Shown: positions 11,183 to 22,689 of the stretch, in pieces
Position numbering within the stretch: the first letter of the stretch is position 1
Layout of the letters: each line of letters opens with the position of its first letter
Origin: Isoetes taiwanensis
Taxonomy: Eukaryota > Streptophyta > Lycopodiopsida > Isoetales > Isoetaceae
Direction of reading: 5' to 3'
DNA: 64,000 bases
NCBI GenBank assembly: GCA_021234155.1
Contig: JAJEKV010000027.1
Coordinates: 13,052,916 to 13,116,915 of the forward strand
The notes under the pieces: generated by a model
The model's database searches: none
Told to the model about the DNA's origin: nothing
What the model saw: only the letters and a program-made list of their open reading frames with translations
Program-made: the position numbers and the translations under genes

Positions 11183-12978
11183 CTATAATGCTTCAGAACA
11201 TGATTGATTATTTGGGTCACGGTGAACAATTGCAGACATTACAGTTACTCTGTCCACTATTCGTTTGAACTGCCCATGAAGCTGCTCGTCTTTGACAGCT
11301 TTGCTACCCTTTACAATTTCCTGCAATCGAAAAAGACTTTATGATTATCTCTTTATGGAAAAAATTTCCCAACATTAATATCTTGTAAAAAATCAGGTTA
11401 TTAGAATTCCTGAAGTAAGAAATACAAACATGAATACCTACAAGTCCTTGCCAAAGGGAGCTTCCAAACTGCGCACCAAGGGATAGGACCACAGCTGCAA
11501 GCACAAACTTCTCCCTTCTGTTTGCCTCTTGTTTAGTTAACCCTGATTTTGCCACCAAGTCAAGCGAATATATGTGTGTGCGAATATATGGGGTTGGCGT
11601 CTTACCTAAAACCCTTTTCAAGCTCCCAATGAAGGTTGGCAGGCTGAAAGCTCCACATACAAGATTGACCCCAACTGCCAGTTCTTTAACAAAGGCTTGC
11701 CAAGGAAACATCTCCCTTCCAACATTCAGAGTAGAATTAAAAACCTAATAAAACTTATATCAGCGATACTGCATTGTCCTTTTAAAAATAATAACTTGCA
11801 CAGGTTTGTTTGCTAACCTTGACCTCTTCTTGCAGAGACTCAACATTCTGGCGCATCACTGATGCAGCACCACGTAAGGTTTTTGCATCTTGTGCATGAA
11901 GTTCTGCAAGCTTAAAGGCGAGTGCTGCTGCATCTTCCCTAGCACACCTAACTGCTTGAATAGTTTCCTCAATCATTGATGCAGCAGAAGCAACAGCTTC
12001 TGCTGGAGATTGACGTTTTCGCCTTCTAAGGCGTCGCCTCCGATGTTTTGCCTTGCCCTTGTGTTCATCAGACAAATCAGCAGCACATTCACTAGTCACA
12101 CAATCACTCATAGTGCCTCCACTATATTCCCTATCAGTATCATACTTCTTTAGTGTCATATTCATGTTTTGGTCCATTGCTTCTCTGACTCCATACATTG
12201 AATTCAAATCAGGAGATGAAATATCTGCAGGCTCATAAACTGCTAGATCTAAGAAATTCCAGTGGCTAAGAGATATAGGAACATCCACTATTTTTTCAGT
12301 TTTAGCATCTTCATTCTCAAGATCTTCACAAACAGCTTCACTATCTCTACCACTCCCAGAGGTGTAATCATTGAAGAGTTTATGATGCCCCCTGCCTCGG
12401 TAGTGCATTAAAACTGAATCAGGAGAGCCGTTAGTCTGCGAATTTCCTGAAGATCCCATGCTAGAATCTGAAACATGTATTGATGGAGTACAAACAGTTT
12501 GCACATGTTTGGACATATGTCTATTGTTTATGCCCATCCTCGTCAAAACTCTCTGTTTGCAACAAGGGCTTTGATAATTGTTATCACCAATTTTACTTTG
12601 AGGAGTCAGAGGATCATGTGATGCATACCTCCTATTGCTGGAAGAACATGCCCCAGATGATTGAGACCCATCTGCAGGAGTTGAAAGGGAACATTGTTGC
12701 TCTTGACTACTTGGATGCGAAATTATAACGTTCTGCTGTTCTAGTTTTCCCTGTAAACCTAGATCTGCTACATGCTCTGTGCTAGCTTCAATCCACATAT
12801 CCAGTCTACAATATTTAGGTTTAGTGGAAGATTCTGAACACTCTCCATCAGAGCTACTTGTATATCCCCTAACAGCGATATCATAATCCCGGCTAACAGC
12901 CTTGGCCGCGATCATTCTTTCCCTGCCCCTCATACAGCAAACTCTAAACCTAAACAGAGATTTCTGATCAAAAATCAA
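11183..12978 (-). CDS. Three-exon gene of unknown function, coiled-coil protein with hydrophobic C-terminal half
   Basis: Proposed exons read 12978-11818, 11711-11442 and 11320-11183, giving 522 residues. Both introns are short (106 and 121 nt), begin GT and end AG, and keep phase 0, which supports a live gene. Residues 1-300 are low-complexity, Ser-rich and polar. About 311-322 is a basic cluster (KHRRRRLRRRKR) that could be a nuclear signal. About 325-387 is Ala/Glu-rich and heptad-like (MIEETIQAVRCAREDAAALA), a likely coiled coil. Exon 2 adds two hydrophobic stretches (about 397-418 and 455-474) that could be membrane segments. I do not recognise the family. The start is uncertain: in-frame ATGs at codons 16 and 22 are alternatives and an acceptor-like TTTAG lies just before codon 16. 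No frameshift or stop is seen. Confidence 0.75.
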
Positions 12979-13740
12979 AACTCTGTTTCAAAGAGGGCCC
13001 AATTTAAGTTTGCTCTTGAGTATGTCGCCAATATAAATTGCTCCTGAGTATGTCGTAGTAACTGCTGGAATTTGGACGGAAAACAAAAGATTATCAAAGA
13101 ATGTCTACTGGAGCAGCTAAGTGTAAGATTCTAAGAAGTAAAAAGCACACACTTTGTAGTTAACCGACCAAGACAACAGAGAAAGCTCCGACAAGAACAT
13201 TCAAAAGAAAAGGTATCTTACCTTCAGCACAGAAGCTTATAGATTCGGCAAAATGCTTGTAAAGCGCAGACGAGGAATCTCAGTCTTTTTACTTGAATTT
13301 AGAGGACAAGAATAGAAAGCTTCAGAGCGGTAAGAAAATGGGCGTTGCAGAAAGATATGTCAGAAGATAGGCTGTTGAAACAAATGAAATTTCAAATTTT
13401 TTCTGCGGGAAATCTGAACGTTCTTCTCGGAGCTACGTGGAGCAATCTAGCACCTCTACAACAATAATATGATTCCCACGAAGTAAGTGTTGGGCATGGC
13501 TAGCCTATCCATAATAAAGGCTTTCCTTGAGCGAGGGTTTGCCCCCTAGCGAGCGATGGTTTTTTCTACGCTAATTAAACACAAAATCATAGGTCATTTA
13601 CCAATTTGCGACTATGATTTTAGAACTATCATGGTAAACGATAAAGATAGTTTAAATTCTTCAAGCATCAATTTGCATTCATGAATTCGGGATAAACTAG
13701 TACTTGTGGAATGTTTGCATTCATTTGCGGTTATTCGAAC
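12979..13740. other. Upstream region of the three-exon gene
   Basis: It likely contains the 5' UTR (perhaps with an intron) and promoter of the minus-strand gene. Near 13545 the string GAGGGTTTGCCCCCTAGCGAG resembles, in inverted orientation, CCTAGGGGGGCAAACCCTTG near 18593, so a short dispersed repeat end may lie here. Confidence 0.35.
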
Positions 13741-13750
13741 TTGTGGAAAG

Positions 13751-13855
13751 CACTATTCATTTGGGATTGAGAATAAACACTAATTACGGATTGCGGAAAA
13801 CACTATTCATTTGGGATTAGGAATGAACACTATTCATTAGGATTGCAAAAAACAT
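13751..13855. repeat. Two-copy 50-bp tandem repeat
   Basis: CACTATTCATTTGGGATT occurs at 13751 and 13801, each followed by GA(G)AAT(A/G)AACACTA. A weaker third copy may precede it near 13705. Confidence 0.75.
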
Positions 13856-14453
13856 ACTAGCAAAAGATAACTATTCACAAAATTTACAAGAATGGATAAT
13901 TTCCCTTTGTATTGCAACTTTGGAAAGGTTTCTCAAAAAACAAAATAGGTAATTCCTGTGTATATAACAAATTTTGGACAAAACAAATTTTCAAGTGGGA
14001 AAGTTTCTTGAAATGAAAAATCCCTTTTTATAGAACAGTGTTTCCAGGTATTTCCAGTGTTTCCAGCTATAAAATAATCTTCAAACAAAATCTGCTCTCT
14101 CATTTTTTAAGAAAAAAATAGCAGTAGATAAGATTATTTTACCTTTTAAGAAGGCAAACTTGCAACAGGAGAACTCAGAAATAAACAATGAGAGATTCAA
14201 GATCTTCTAGATCTTCTTGGTTTTTTTCTTTTAAATCTTGAGCTTGTGCCTTGAATTAGCCAGCCAGTTACTCCCTGCATATTCAAACTTGAATCAAAGA
14301 TGCACGCAGAAACAAAAATTGTATTAGGAAATATTATACCTCAGCAGTCAATAAGCCATGTTTCTGGAAGCTGTCACGGATTTGCTGGCAAAAAATAATC
14401 CCTGTCACGGATTTGCTGCCGAAATTTGTGCAAAACTAGAGTTGCATCAACGT

Positions 14454-14700
14454 GAAGGTTTTTGTGAAGACCCAAATGAAAGCATTCAGCGGCAAAATGG
14501 GAAACCCTGTGGTGCGTTTTGCTTCAGAACCTGCTTCAGAACCTGCTGAAGGTTTTCGTGAAGACCCAAATGAAAGCAAACAGCGACAGCGGCAAAATCA
14601 GAAACCCTGTGGTACGTTTTGCTTCAGAACCTGCTTTCAAATCCTTGTCCTACCTGCTTTCAAATCCTTGCCCTGTGGTACGTTTTGCTACCGAAAGGGA
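14454..14700 (+). repeat. Tandem repeat of about 94-100 bp
   Basis: The block starting GAAGGTTTT(T/C)GTGAAGACC recurs at 14454 and 14548. CCCTGTGGT(G/A)CGTTTTGCT recurs three times at about 14505, 14605 and 14670. It is open for 158 codons in one frame, but the repetitive, Cys/Phe-rich translation looks like a by-product of the repeat. No protein family recognised. Confidence 0.7.
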
Positions 14701-15065
14701 AACTGGACCGGATTTTGGACTAGAAGCCAATTAGACTGGAAGCCGGATTGGTCTGCTGGCATCAGAGAACAGAAACCAGAAGCCTGGAAGCCGGATGTAC
14801 CCACGAAATCAGGCGCTAGTATCCAAGAACAATCAGAGAAACAAACAACATTAGAAGATTGGAAGTGCTCTTCAAAATCGGCCTCATCCGATCTGTGCGC
14901 TCCTCCTCTAGCTTCAAGAATGTACTGAAAAGGAAAACATGCAACAAAAATAGAACTGCATACGAAAAGAGGAAAGAATTAATTCTAGACGCTCACATTA
15001 ATTTTAGGTTATTATGAATGGCTGTTATCCGTAGATCAAAAAATATCATAAATAATAATAGATTT

Positions 15066-15157
15066 GGGAAACCTCCCCAAGTTAGCAAAAGTGGAAACCT
15101 CCCCAGGCTTTGGAGGAAAGCTGGGGAGGTTTCCAATAGGAAAATTTGGGAGGTTTC
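15066..15157. repeat. Nested inverted repeat (hairpin) built from GGAAACCTCCCC
   Basis: Arms 15092-15106 and 15121-15135 are a perfect 15-bp inverted repeat around a 14-nt spacer. A second, imperfect pair (15066-15080 and 15144-15157) surrounds it, giving four copies of the same core. It could be the terminal part of a small foldback element. Confidence 0.85.
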
Positions 15158-15256
15158 CGTTTCTTGGGACCCTAACCCCATTCGGGCGTATATAATTTGA
15201 TCGCCTAGCGAGGGTTGCCAGCATATTTTAAATATATGCTGGAATATGCTTAGGAT

Positions 15257-15925
15257 ATGCTGGAAGCCGCTCCAAGTTTACTGTTGCTTGTAAACTGGCG
15301 GTCGCCAGTGTTGCTGGGCAGCCGGTGTGCAAATTGGCTAACCGGCACCACCGCTTCAGGAGCTCGAGTTTCCTTCGTCCACACTGGTAAATCTTCTTTC
15401 TTTCATAAAGAACATGCATTTGCTTCTTGTATTTTGCCTAGGGATGTTGCAAGGAATTTTGCTGCTGTAAGGGCTTCATCCTTGGAAGTGGAAAAGGTTC
15501 TTCGTAATCTGCCTGAGATTAAGGAAAGGGAAAGGCAGAAGAAGTTGGAAAAGGAAAGAGCCATGGGAGATGGTGGCGCTATGATCCTTACAGTGAGTAT
15601 AAGTAGCCAAATGCTGGAACAGGGGCTTCTTACGATCCTTACAGCCAACCAAATGCTGGACCTGGTGGGTACCAGAGGTCTGGTTTTGATTCTACCTCAA
15701 GTAGCAGTTATGAGGCTCCAACTCAGAATGTCGATTCTCACAGCAAATATAACCAGACGAATGAGTATCAACCTAGTCCCTTATCTACCTCGCTAGAAGG
15801 TTTTGCTCAGCCCCCTCCCGAAACCAAGTAGTACGTTGGAAATCTTCCATGGACCTGTAATAGCGAATCCTTGTCTCAGATCTTTGAAGGATGTGGATAG
15901 GTCGAGATGGTTGAGGTATGTTAAT
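15257..15925 (+). pseudogene. Chloroplast RNA-binding protein (cpRNP, RRM) copy, broken
   Basis: The first part reads as a transit-peptide-like N-terminus followed by EVEKVLRNLPEIKERERQKK. A one-base frame change near 15580 leads to a Gly/Tyr/Ser/Asn-rich acidic linker (YDPYSQPNAGPGGYQRSG) and then YVGNLPWTCNSESLSQIFEG, the RNP2 strand and first helix of an RRM, followed by VEMVEV and a GTATGT donor. This order (plastid targeting, linker, RRM1) is that of nuclear-encoded chloroplast ribonucleoproteins, which bind and stabilise plastid mRNAs. Three in-frame TAG codons (before PNAG, before YVGN and before VEMVE) and the frameshift disable it. RNP1 and the second RRM are not found downstream. 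It looks like a captured or truncated gene copy. Confidence 0.75.
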
Positions 15926-16199
15926 TCTCATTATCTTTCTGTATATTGTAATTTCCAGTTCCTTTTGGAATGATATCAAGTCCGGTTCAAAACTCTCCGG
16001 GCGTTCATCTCCTATGTGCCAAGGAGTATCTGATTGTGAGTTTACCTTTCTATTTTCTCCTGAAACTGTATGTAGGAGTGTTGTTCTGGACAGCAATCAA
16101 ACTTCATTCCCAAGCCAACATTCATATGGGGGGTGTTGTGCAGCAAAAGATGGGTAATATGCTTAATAATTTTCAATTGCATAATGAGGCATCCAGATA

Positions 16200-17900
16200 A
16201 CCAATGAAAATAGAAAAAAAACCGGGGGGGGGGGGAGGAATATGATATTTAGATGGATTAATCTTCAGACATCTGCAAACAAAAAATAGGTTAGCATCTT
16301 TGTTTCAAATTATCCAGCCATTATTGAACACAAGAAAAAGATCGTTCTAAGATCTGCGACAATGGCTAATGTTATCTGCAATGAAAGCTCAATTCTAAGA
16401 AAATTCCTTATGGAAATTGTTGCAGCCTCTGGATGCAAGCTAGATAGTATAGCATATTGGCCCTCGGCTGGAGCTGTAGGAGGATTTGCTACATCATCGT
16501 CTGAGCATCCCCAGTTTATATTTTATGCGATTGTCCTTGAATCAATTTGATTCACTGAACGTGCATGATGTGGTAACTACTTCCTTGTTCCACTCAAACC
16601 AACTGATTCTATGGAGAAGGTGAGAATGTTAACTACTTGCCAAATGTTGTCATTGCTTCAAGCAAAAGAATATGTGCACATATTCGACTCTTCATTTGTC
16701 ATTGCTTCAAGAAAGAATATGGGGCATATATTAAGACTCCTCATATGACCTGAAAGAATGATTGCTTTTCCCCCAAAATTTGTAGCTCAAGATACAGAAA
16801 TACAATATTTCTTTGCTCATTACCAAACTGAATTGTTTGAAGCCTTTGGGTCAGTAGGCAAGTAGGTAAGTTTCTCTACCAAGGCTCATCTGTCTATGAA
16901 AAGTGATAAATTGGGATTGCAAGCTCCAGTCAAGACTAACTTGCTATGCCATGTGGTTGAAGCTTTTGCTATACTGGTGCAGTCCTACTTGGATCTATTG
17001 ACTTCCTATTGACACCAATTGCCTTTTGACCTATGAAAGATTTCAAAATGGCTCACAGGTTCCTATGATTCCTCTTTTTTTTTGTGAAAAAAATTGTTGC
17101 TAAAATAGGGAAATTGCATGTTGTGTCGAGATATAGATCTTTCAAGGATCTGGATCCAGATTGTGCACGTTGTTTATGTGCATAAGCTACAAAGCAAGAA
17201 TTGTGAACGATGGAGTGATGGTTGCTAAGGAGGTAAGAAACGTGTCCCAAATATGAAAGTCTGTTAGATGTCGCTTCTCGACCAATGTGGACAGACTTCA
17301 CTCCCACATTCTGCGACATCGGTCAGACTTCACTCCCACACTCTACACTATGCGACATCGGTCACTACTATTGGAGCGACCACAGACAGGCATACGTCGC
17401 GTTCAATTGAACAACACCACACTATCCCAAAAATGCCCAATGGGCTTAGCCTTATCAGTGTGAAGTTATCAGTAGGTTCCCTTCCCTTCTTTAGTTGTAT
17501 GCATTCACCTCCATGAACAATTAATGTATATGAGACAAAGAACATGATTACGTCAATCCCACATTGTCTCAGAAACGCCTAATCAGCTTAGCTTCATTAG
17601 TTGGGCCACGGTTCTAGTCTTCATGGTTGTTGTTCTGATACATGAATGCCAAAGCATTATTGACAAATGATTAAAGTGCTTGAGCCTAATTAGTATGAAG
17701 TTAAGTAGTTTCCCTCTCCACAATTTATGAAAAAAAAAATCTTGTATTCATACAGGTCTTGTACAATTTTTATTACTAATATATAACTAGCCCAAAGCAT
17801 TACTCACAAATGGTTAATGTGTTTGTCACAAAGAACATGATTACCTCAAATCCATTCCGTTTACACATTGAAGTTTGGATGTCTCTTCTTGGATCTGCAA
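16200..17900. other. No gene; short tandem repeats
   Basis: A G-run occurs near 16225. A 49-bp imperfect repeat (TGTCATTGCTTCAAG) occurs at 16648 and 16697. A 32-bp repeat (CAGACTTCACTCCCACA) occurs at 17292 and 17324. Two related AT-rich blocks with CCCACA(C/T)T(A/G)TC and GCTTAGC occur near 17410 and 17558. No coding signal. Confidence 0.5.
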
Positions 17901-17918
17901 TCTAAAAAAAATAAAAAA

Positions 17919-17962
17919 AATGATGATGACGACGACGACGACGACGACGATGATGATGATAA
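17919..17962. repeat. GAT/GAC trinucleotide microsatellite
   Basis: A run of TGA and CGA units follows an A-rich stretch. The poly-Asp and poly-Ser ORFs across it are artefacts. Confidence 0.95.
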
Positions 17963-18027
17963 ACGAAACAATACGAGCCCCGCTTTCAAAGCAGTAATAA
18001 GCCCCCCAACAAAAATCAAACCAATAA

Positions 18028-18085
18028 ACATGAAAACACACTTTCCGAGGGGGGAGGGCAACACTCCGTGCGCAGCACCTTGTTC
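18028..18085. repeat. Dispersed repeat related to 35512-35572
   Basis: Both copies contain CATGAAAACACACT, GGAGGGCAAC and CGTGCG(C/T)AGCACCTTGTT in the same order and orientation, with substitutions. Probably the end of a small non-autonomous element. Confidence 0.65.
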
Positions 18086-19145
18086 TAGTTGTTACTAATT
18101 TCGAAAACCCATGAAAAAATTAAGATGTATATGAAACATAATATAATAACATTGTTACTAATTTTAAAAGTCCAAAGAGTCAAAGATATATGTATACAAA
18201 TAGGTTTATCAAACACCGTTTTCAGATGTGGGATAGGTCTCATCTAGGTGTGTGTTCCATAAGTTTCGATTTCTCGTGAACATTAAAAGTTCTATCTATC
18301 TATTATGAAAGACTTCAAAATTCAAAAACAATGGAGTATACACTTCGAGCCGCAACAGGGATGGCAAGTAAGATTCCAAAACATTAGAGCTACGAAAACA
18401 TGGCCATTTGGGAAACCCCGGAACTAGTTTCAACTAGATGAACTAAATACCTCCACAATCTTAAGGCATGCCTGATGATGGGGGCCATCCTATCATCATG
18501 GTTTAGGAGGTAGTTGCTCCAAATGTGTGACCTATTTGACTTGCGCTCACAATGGCCATCCGTCTCCTCGTATATTTTTGGGTTGCCCCTAGGGGGGCAA
18601 ACCCTTGTTTATGTGGGTATGTAGGCATATCCAGGTATATGCCGGCATATGCCTAGCATATGCTGATGACTGCTAAAAACTGGCTGCTGCCTGTAAATGC
18701 TAGGTCATCCAACCCCATTCCTTCTTTCACATTGTTCCTCCGTTCCCGCTCCGCTTCTCTTCTCAAAGCAAAAAAGCAGCAGAAGATGGCTCCATCCCCG
18801 GCTTCTCTTCTCAGAGTCCCGGAGGCCCTGCTCTGCCTCGTCCTGTCTCTGCGATGGAGCTTTTGTTGGCTTCTGCCTCGGGAATAACAGAGGATGTGAA
18901 GAACATGCTTTCATGTTAGAGGGATTTTTCAAACATAGTCGGATGGTAAGAATAGGCTTCTTCTTCTTCTTCTTCTTCGATGGTCGGCTTAGAAAGCTTC
19001 ATAGTCATTTCCGGCATCACAAACAGGGGAGGAGCTATGAGCAAGCTTTGTAGAACAAGAACAATGTTAAGGCAAATCCGGTGGATCCTTTTTCTGCTGC
19101 ACAATTTGGTGGATTCTTTTTAAGCTTCACAATCTGCATGACAAG

Positions 19146-20130
19146 TTACCTTTGAACATTTTTCTTTTCCATATTCTGCATCCACAGCGCCCTGCTCTTT
19201 CCTCCTGTTTCTGGAGCACCTTATAAGAGGAAGGCTCAGCGAGCTCTTCTTCTGAATCAACTCAAAACATACTAGGTCCTGCTTCTGAATCATCAAAGGA
19301 ATGTTTCTTCTCCTGAATCTAGCCGGAAGACAGTAGGAAGTTCGAAGCTGGCACCCAGGTCTCGCAGTTGTCGTCCCAAACCCTACCCTACTGTAGACTA
19401 TGCCGCACTTGAAATCCAGGTTTCGCTGAACTCAGGCTATGTTGTGAATCCAGGTTTTGCAACAATGGCCCTTCTATATCAAGGAATTCAGGTTTTACTG
19501 TAAACTCAGGCTTTACTCCAGGTTTTATGACAACGGTCGTTTCCCATTGTCTAACTCATTTTGCTGCCGGATTGCTATTACCTTTTGAAAAAAGTTCGCT
19601 CCAGGGTTTGTTTACCATAGCCACAGCTCCATTTTCTTTAACCGCTTTTCCTAGATCCGAGTCCCTGCCCTTGGAAATGGCACTGTTCAAGGTTTTAGGA
19701 GCCAAGCTTCCACATGTCCTCAGTAGTCTGCTGCTAAGCTCCCCTGCAAAAAAGCCATGGCTATCAAGAACCACGGGATTTTCTTTTGCCTTCGTGTCTC
19801 TGTTTTAGGCAAATGTTATGGCGTGGCTGCGCATGCGTATGTGCCTAATTTTGTTCAGAGACTGAATCAAGAGCTTATCTTGGCATCAAGCTTTTGGCTA
19901 GAGCAGCAGATGATGCAGAAGATCCACAAATACTAAGGATGGTTGCAGGTACCATTGCAAATCTTTGGAGCAATGGTATTATCCCAATCTGTTAAAAAGA
20001 TAACAACAAATTCAGGAGTGATGATAATGGCAATAATAGCAGTGAAGTGATATACAGGGATGCATGTATATATAAGATGTTTTTGGTCTCTCGTTTTTTA
20101 AGGAGATCAGAAATCTGGTGAGGTCTAGGA
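19146..20130 (+). repeat. Segment B, copy 1 (contains ARK kinesin exon), duplicated at 32409-33398
   Basis: From AGTTACCTTTGAAC to TGAGGTCTAGG the sequence matches 32409-33398 at very high identity, differing by scattered substitutions and a few short indels. The flanks are unrelated to those of the second copy on both sides, so a defined 0.99-kb block moved or was copied. A 93-codon ORF at 19527 is shared but not recognised. Confidence 0.95.
19882..19975 (+). pseudogene. Armadillo-repeat kinesin (ARK/Kinesin-UC) ARM exon
   Basis: GIKLLARAADDAEDPQILRM followed by VAGTIANLWSNG matches the armadillo tail of plant ARK kinesins, where ARM repeats read LLARAA..DPQTLRMVAGALANLCGN. The family drives microtubule-based growth. 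Only this exon is present in this copy, without the motor domain. The A-type segment at 30464 holds the next exons of the same gene. Confidence 0.7.
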
Positions 20131-20359
20131 AGCATGATTTCATTAATTAGAGAAATTTGGAATTCTCGTTTAGCATGAAATAGGTTAGCGGATAGCCATA
20201 TAGTGCAAAAACTACTACCAACTGAGTAAAAGTTGGCGTTTTATTGCACAAATTCTGCAAATGATTCAGTGTTCTTCGGAAATATAATTTTTACAGGTAA
20301 TGCAAAGGTCCATCGCGAGTAGAATGTAGTAGGAGGGAATGCTAAAACTTGTCGCAAAA

Positions 20360-20509
20360 ATCGCGAACGCGATGTTTCGCAGCTGAGAGGAGACAAAATA
20401 ACGAGCCTTTTATTAAAACCATTTGAGAGCATTGTGTTAAAAGAAGGTACCGAGGAGCAAGCGTATCACAAAAAATTCAGTATTCAAAGCCATATATCGC
20501 GGTCGCGAT
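20360..20509. repeat. CG-rich palindromes, sites 1 and 2 (3' flank of the methyltransferase-like gene)
   Basis: ATCGCGAACGCGAT at 20360-20373 and ATCGCGGTCGCGAT at 20496-20509 are variants of the ATCGCGGCCGCGAT palindrome that recurs through this block. Confidence 0.85.
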
Positions 20510-20604
20510 TATTTTCAGCATTAAACATATGGTAAAAGATATGGTTAAAGACAAAAAGATATGGTAATACAATTTCTATTGAAGGAAGTAATATACAACA
20601 TTCA

Positions 20605-21459
20605 TTATTCTGATTGTGTTTCAGATACTTGATCAGGTATCACACCCATTTCATTGGCCATGCGGTTGACATGCTCTCTACCCAATTCCATAGCTTGTGT
20701 TGTGTCCAACTCTGAATAACCTGTGACCTCTGGAATCTCAACTCCCATGGCGTTTGCGATGCGCTGCAGATGTGAATCAGGCTCCCATTTTTCACTGTCC
20801 ACTGCACTGCTCCCGCCTATAAGTTCCTTCTCCGATTCAGTAGCAATCTGCTGTGGATGAAAGAGCTTCTGCTTCTTGTTGTGTACCTGATGCTCTTGTG
20901 TCCCAAGAAGCTCATCTTGGTCAGTTTCCATGTGCTGTTGGTCTGCTTCCATGTGCTGCTGGTCTGTTTCCATGTGTTCCACGCCCACGTATTCAAACTT
21001 ATGTTCGCCTGTCAAGAAAGGCATGTACCCATCAAGCTTCTCATTAAGTGCACTCAATTTTTGAAAAGTGGGCTCGAGGGCTTCTATACCTTTTTCCGTC
21101 TCTTCAAACAAGCGCTTTGTTTCTTGCATTCTCTCTTCGTAAGACTTAGCATCGAGGTTTTCCAAAATGGAATCCAGCTTTGATAGGTCTGTGTTCTGGG
21201 TGATACTAATGTCGGGCAGCGCTGGATCAGGCTCAACATTCTCTGCTTTCTCCTCTTCTTCAAAACCCCCCGTACTTTGATTGGCCATTTTCTCAAGCGT
21301 TTCGAAGAACGCCCTCAGGAAACGGCACATTTTACCTGAACTTTCGAAGGCCATGCTCTTTTTGCCTTGCATAAGAGCAACACGAGAAGCTGTCCCAGCC
21401 GAAAAGAAATCCAACGCAACCATCAGTCGGCACCAGCTGTTCAACAATATGGTAGGCAT
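20605..21459 (-). pseudogene. C-terminal part of methyltransferase-like gene (AdoMet motif I and acidic tail)
   Basis: The frame starts within a segment reading VALDFFSAGTASRVALMQGK followed by KSMAFE, which resembles motif I of DNA amino-methyltransferases (DPFxGxGTTxxAAxxxGRxxIGxE). In the beta class this motif follows the catalytic motif, as it would here. Downstream lie a long acidic helical region (PDPALPDISITQ, EERMQETKRLFEETEKGIEA), a repeat of HMETDQQ and a C-terminal acidic tail. It must join to the 22009-21332 frame through a one-base shift near 21440, because HIVEQLVPTDG in that frame continues into VALDFFSAGT in this one. One glycine of the FxGxG signature is missing, so cofactor binding is doubtful. 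The stop at 20605 is followed by the palindrome-bearing 3' flank. Confidence 0.55.
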
Positions 21460-22520
21460 ACGACGTTTTCAGCTGGCATTTCAATACAAGGTCTCCTTCC
21501 ATTGCCGCCCATTTGAATCTTGGTTTGCCTGTAAAAAGAGTCTGAAATTTCTTTTTTATCTTCTCATCGGCATCCTCATTACCTGTTAGCGGCATTGGAG
21601 GCAATGGTGTTGATTTAGGAGCCTTGCCGTGTGGAGATAGGCGAAGCTCCAGCTCTGGTTGCACAGGTGCTACACGAACATCACTCCTGTTAATGCACAT
21701 ATGACTAATATAGTACTGATGTTCTTTCACCCTTCGTTTACTCTCCCATCCCGTTTCTTCATAAGAACCTAAAGATAGGTGGCCACCGCCCTGAATTTGC
21801 TTCTGACTGTACAAACAATTGGGCAAATTCACTGAGCGCATGATAATAACCAAGTGATAAACTTTGGCAATCGTCATGGTAGCTATCCTTGTAAATAGAT
21901 CTGTGTATTTCTTGCAATCCCATACCTTGTTCATCCCTCGGATGTCAATAAATATCAATGTCGCATTCTCTGACACTTGGGAGGAAGTAGGGATGCCATC
22001 CTTTGTCACTGCTATGACAATATTTTTTTTTCCTTTCTTTTTCTAGCCTCTTCTGGCTTTAGAATATTCCTGATTGGCTCCAGAAATGCTACAGGTAGGT
22101 TACCTAGTGTATGATCCTTGTTATAATTAGCCTTCACATACTCTGTATTGGTATCTGATATATCCAGTATTCTCTGTTCAGTCAAATCGGGGAAAAGCAC
22201 CAAGCAATTCCTCCCGACTATCGAAATCTTTTTTTGCGATAAATTTGTGGCATAAGATAAAATTTCGCGCCTCATGAAAGTGAGGGTTCTGATGTCAGTT
22301 GCCCGTTGTTTGCAATCAAATCTCCCGCTATAACCTGACTGCACCTTTAAATACGTTTTGCCTTCTATAATCTCATCGAGCAGCTGTGACACCTCTGCAT
22401 TCGACATACCTCGTAGCAACCGGAGCCAGGTCTTGTTAAAGAAGTCTTTGGATGGCTTGTCCGGAAACTCACCATGGTCGTCACTGAGTTTACGACTCAC
22501 CCACGAGCCAGGCAACTTCC
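21440..22520 (-). pseudogene. Central part of methyltransferase-like gene
   Basis: Two adjoining frames (22515-22012 and 22009-21332) encode KDFFNKTWLRLLRGMSNAEV, a Cys-containing CKQRATDIRTLTFMRREIL region, VKANYNKDHTLGNLP, then a strand-like ATLIFIDIRGMN followed by LFTRIATMTIAKVYHLVII. The last two fit a Rossmann strand plus helix at the place where class-beta N6-adenine/N4-cytosine methyltransferases carry DPP(Y/W). Here the catalytic motif reads IDIRG, so activity is unlikely. The frames overlap around an A-run and GTCATAGC near 22010 and probably join through a small shift or short intron. The assignment rests on motif order only. A structure-based search would be needed to be sure. Confidence 0.45.
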
Positions 22521-22642
22521 ATTAACTTCTTGAAAACCTTCTCATCCATAAAATGAATTGCTTTTTCATCCTTAAGCTCCCCGCACTTTCAAGGTGGTCG
22601 TTGCAATTTCATGGAAAATCGCAGGAAGCAAAGGTCATCAAG

Positions 22643-22656
22643 ATCGTGGCCGCGAT
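22643..22656. repeat. CG-rich palindrome, site 3 (intronic)
   Basis: ATCGTGGCCGCGAT lies about 40 nt after the likely donor AAG|GTATTT of the ParB-like exon on the minus strand, so inside an intron. Confidence 0.8.
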
Positions 22657-22689
22657 GTTGGCGAGTAGAAAATAAATAAATACCTTCCA

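Noticed and set aside
15600-15910. TAG codons of the cpRNP copy restored by U-to-C RNA editing
   Set aside because: Such editing in ferns is known for organelle transcripts. This locus is nuclear-like and also has a frameshift and missing domains.
16215-16240. G-quadruplex promoter element in the G-run
   Set aside because: A single homopolymer G-run without spaced G-tracts or an adjacent gene.
17868-18098. Poly-Asp and poly-Ser ORFs
   Set aside because: These come from the GAT/GAC microsatellite, with no flanking coding signal.
18660-19053. Small secreted or signal-peptide genes at 18.66-19.05 kb
   Set aside because: Overlapping ORFs on both strands with simple-sequence TTC runs and no conserved motif. 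This looks like a captured 5' region.
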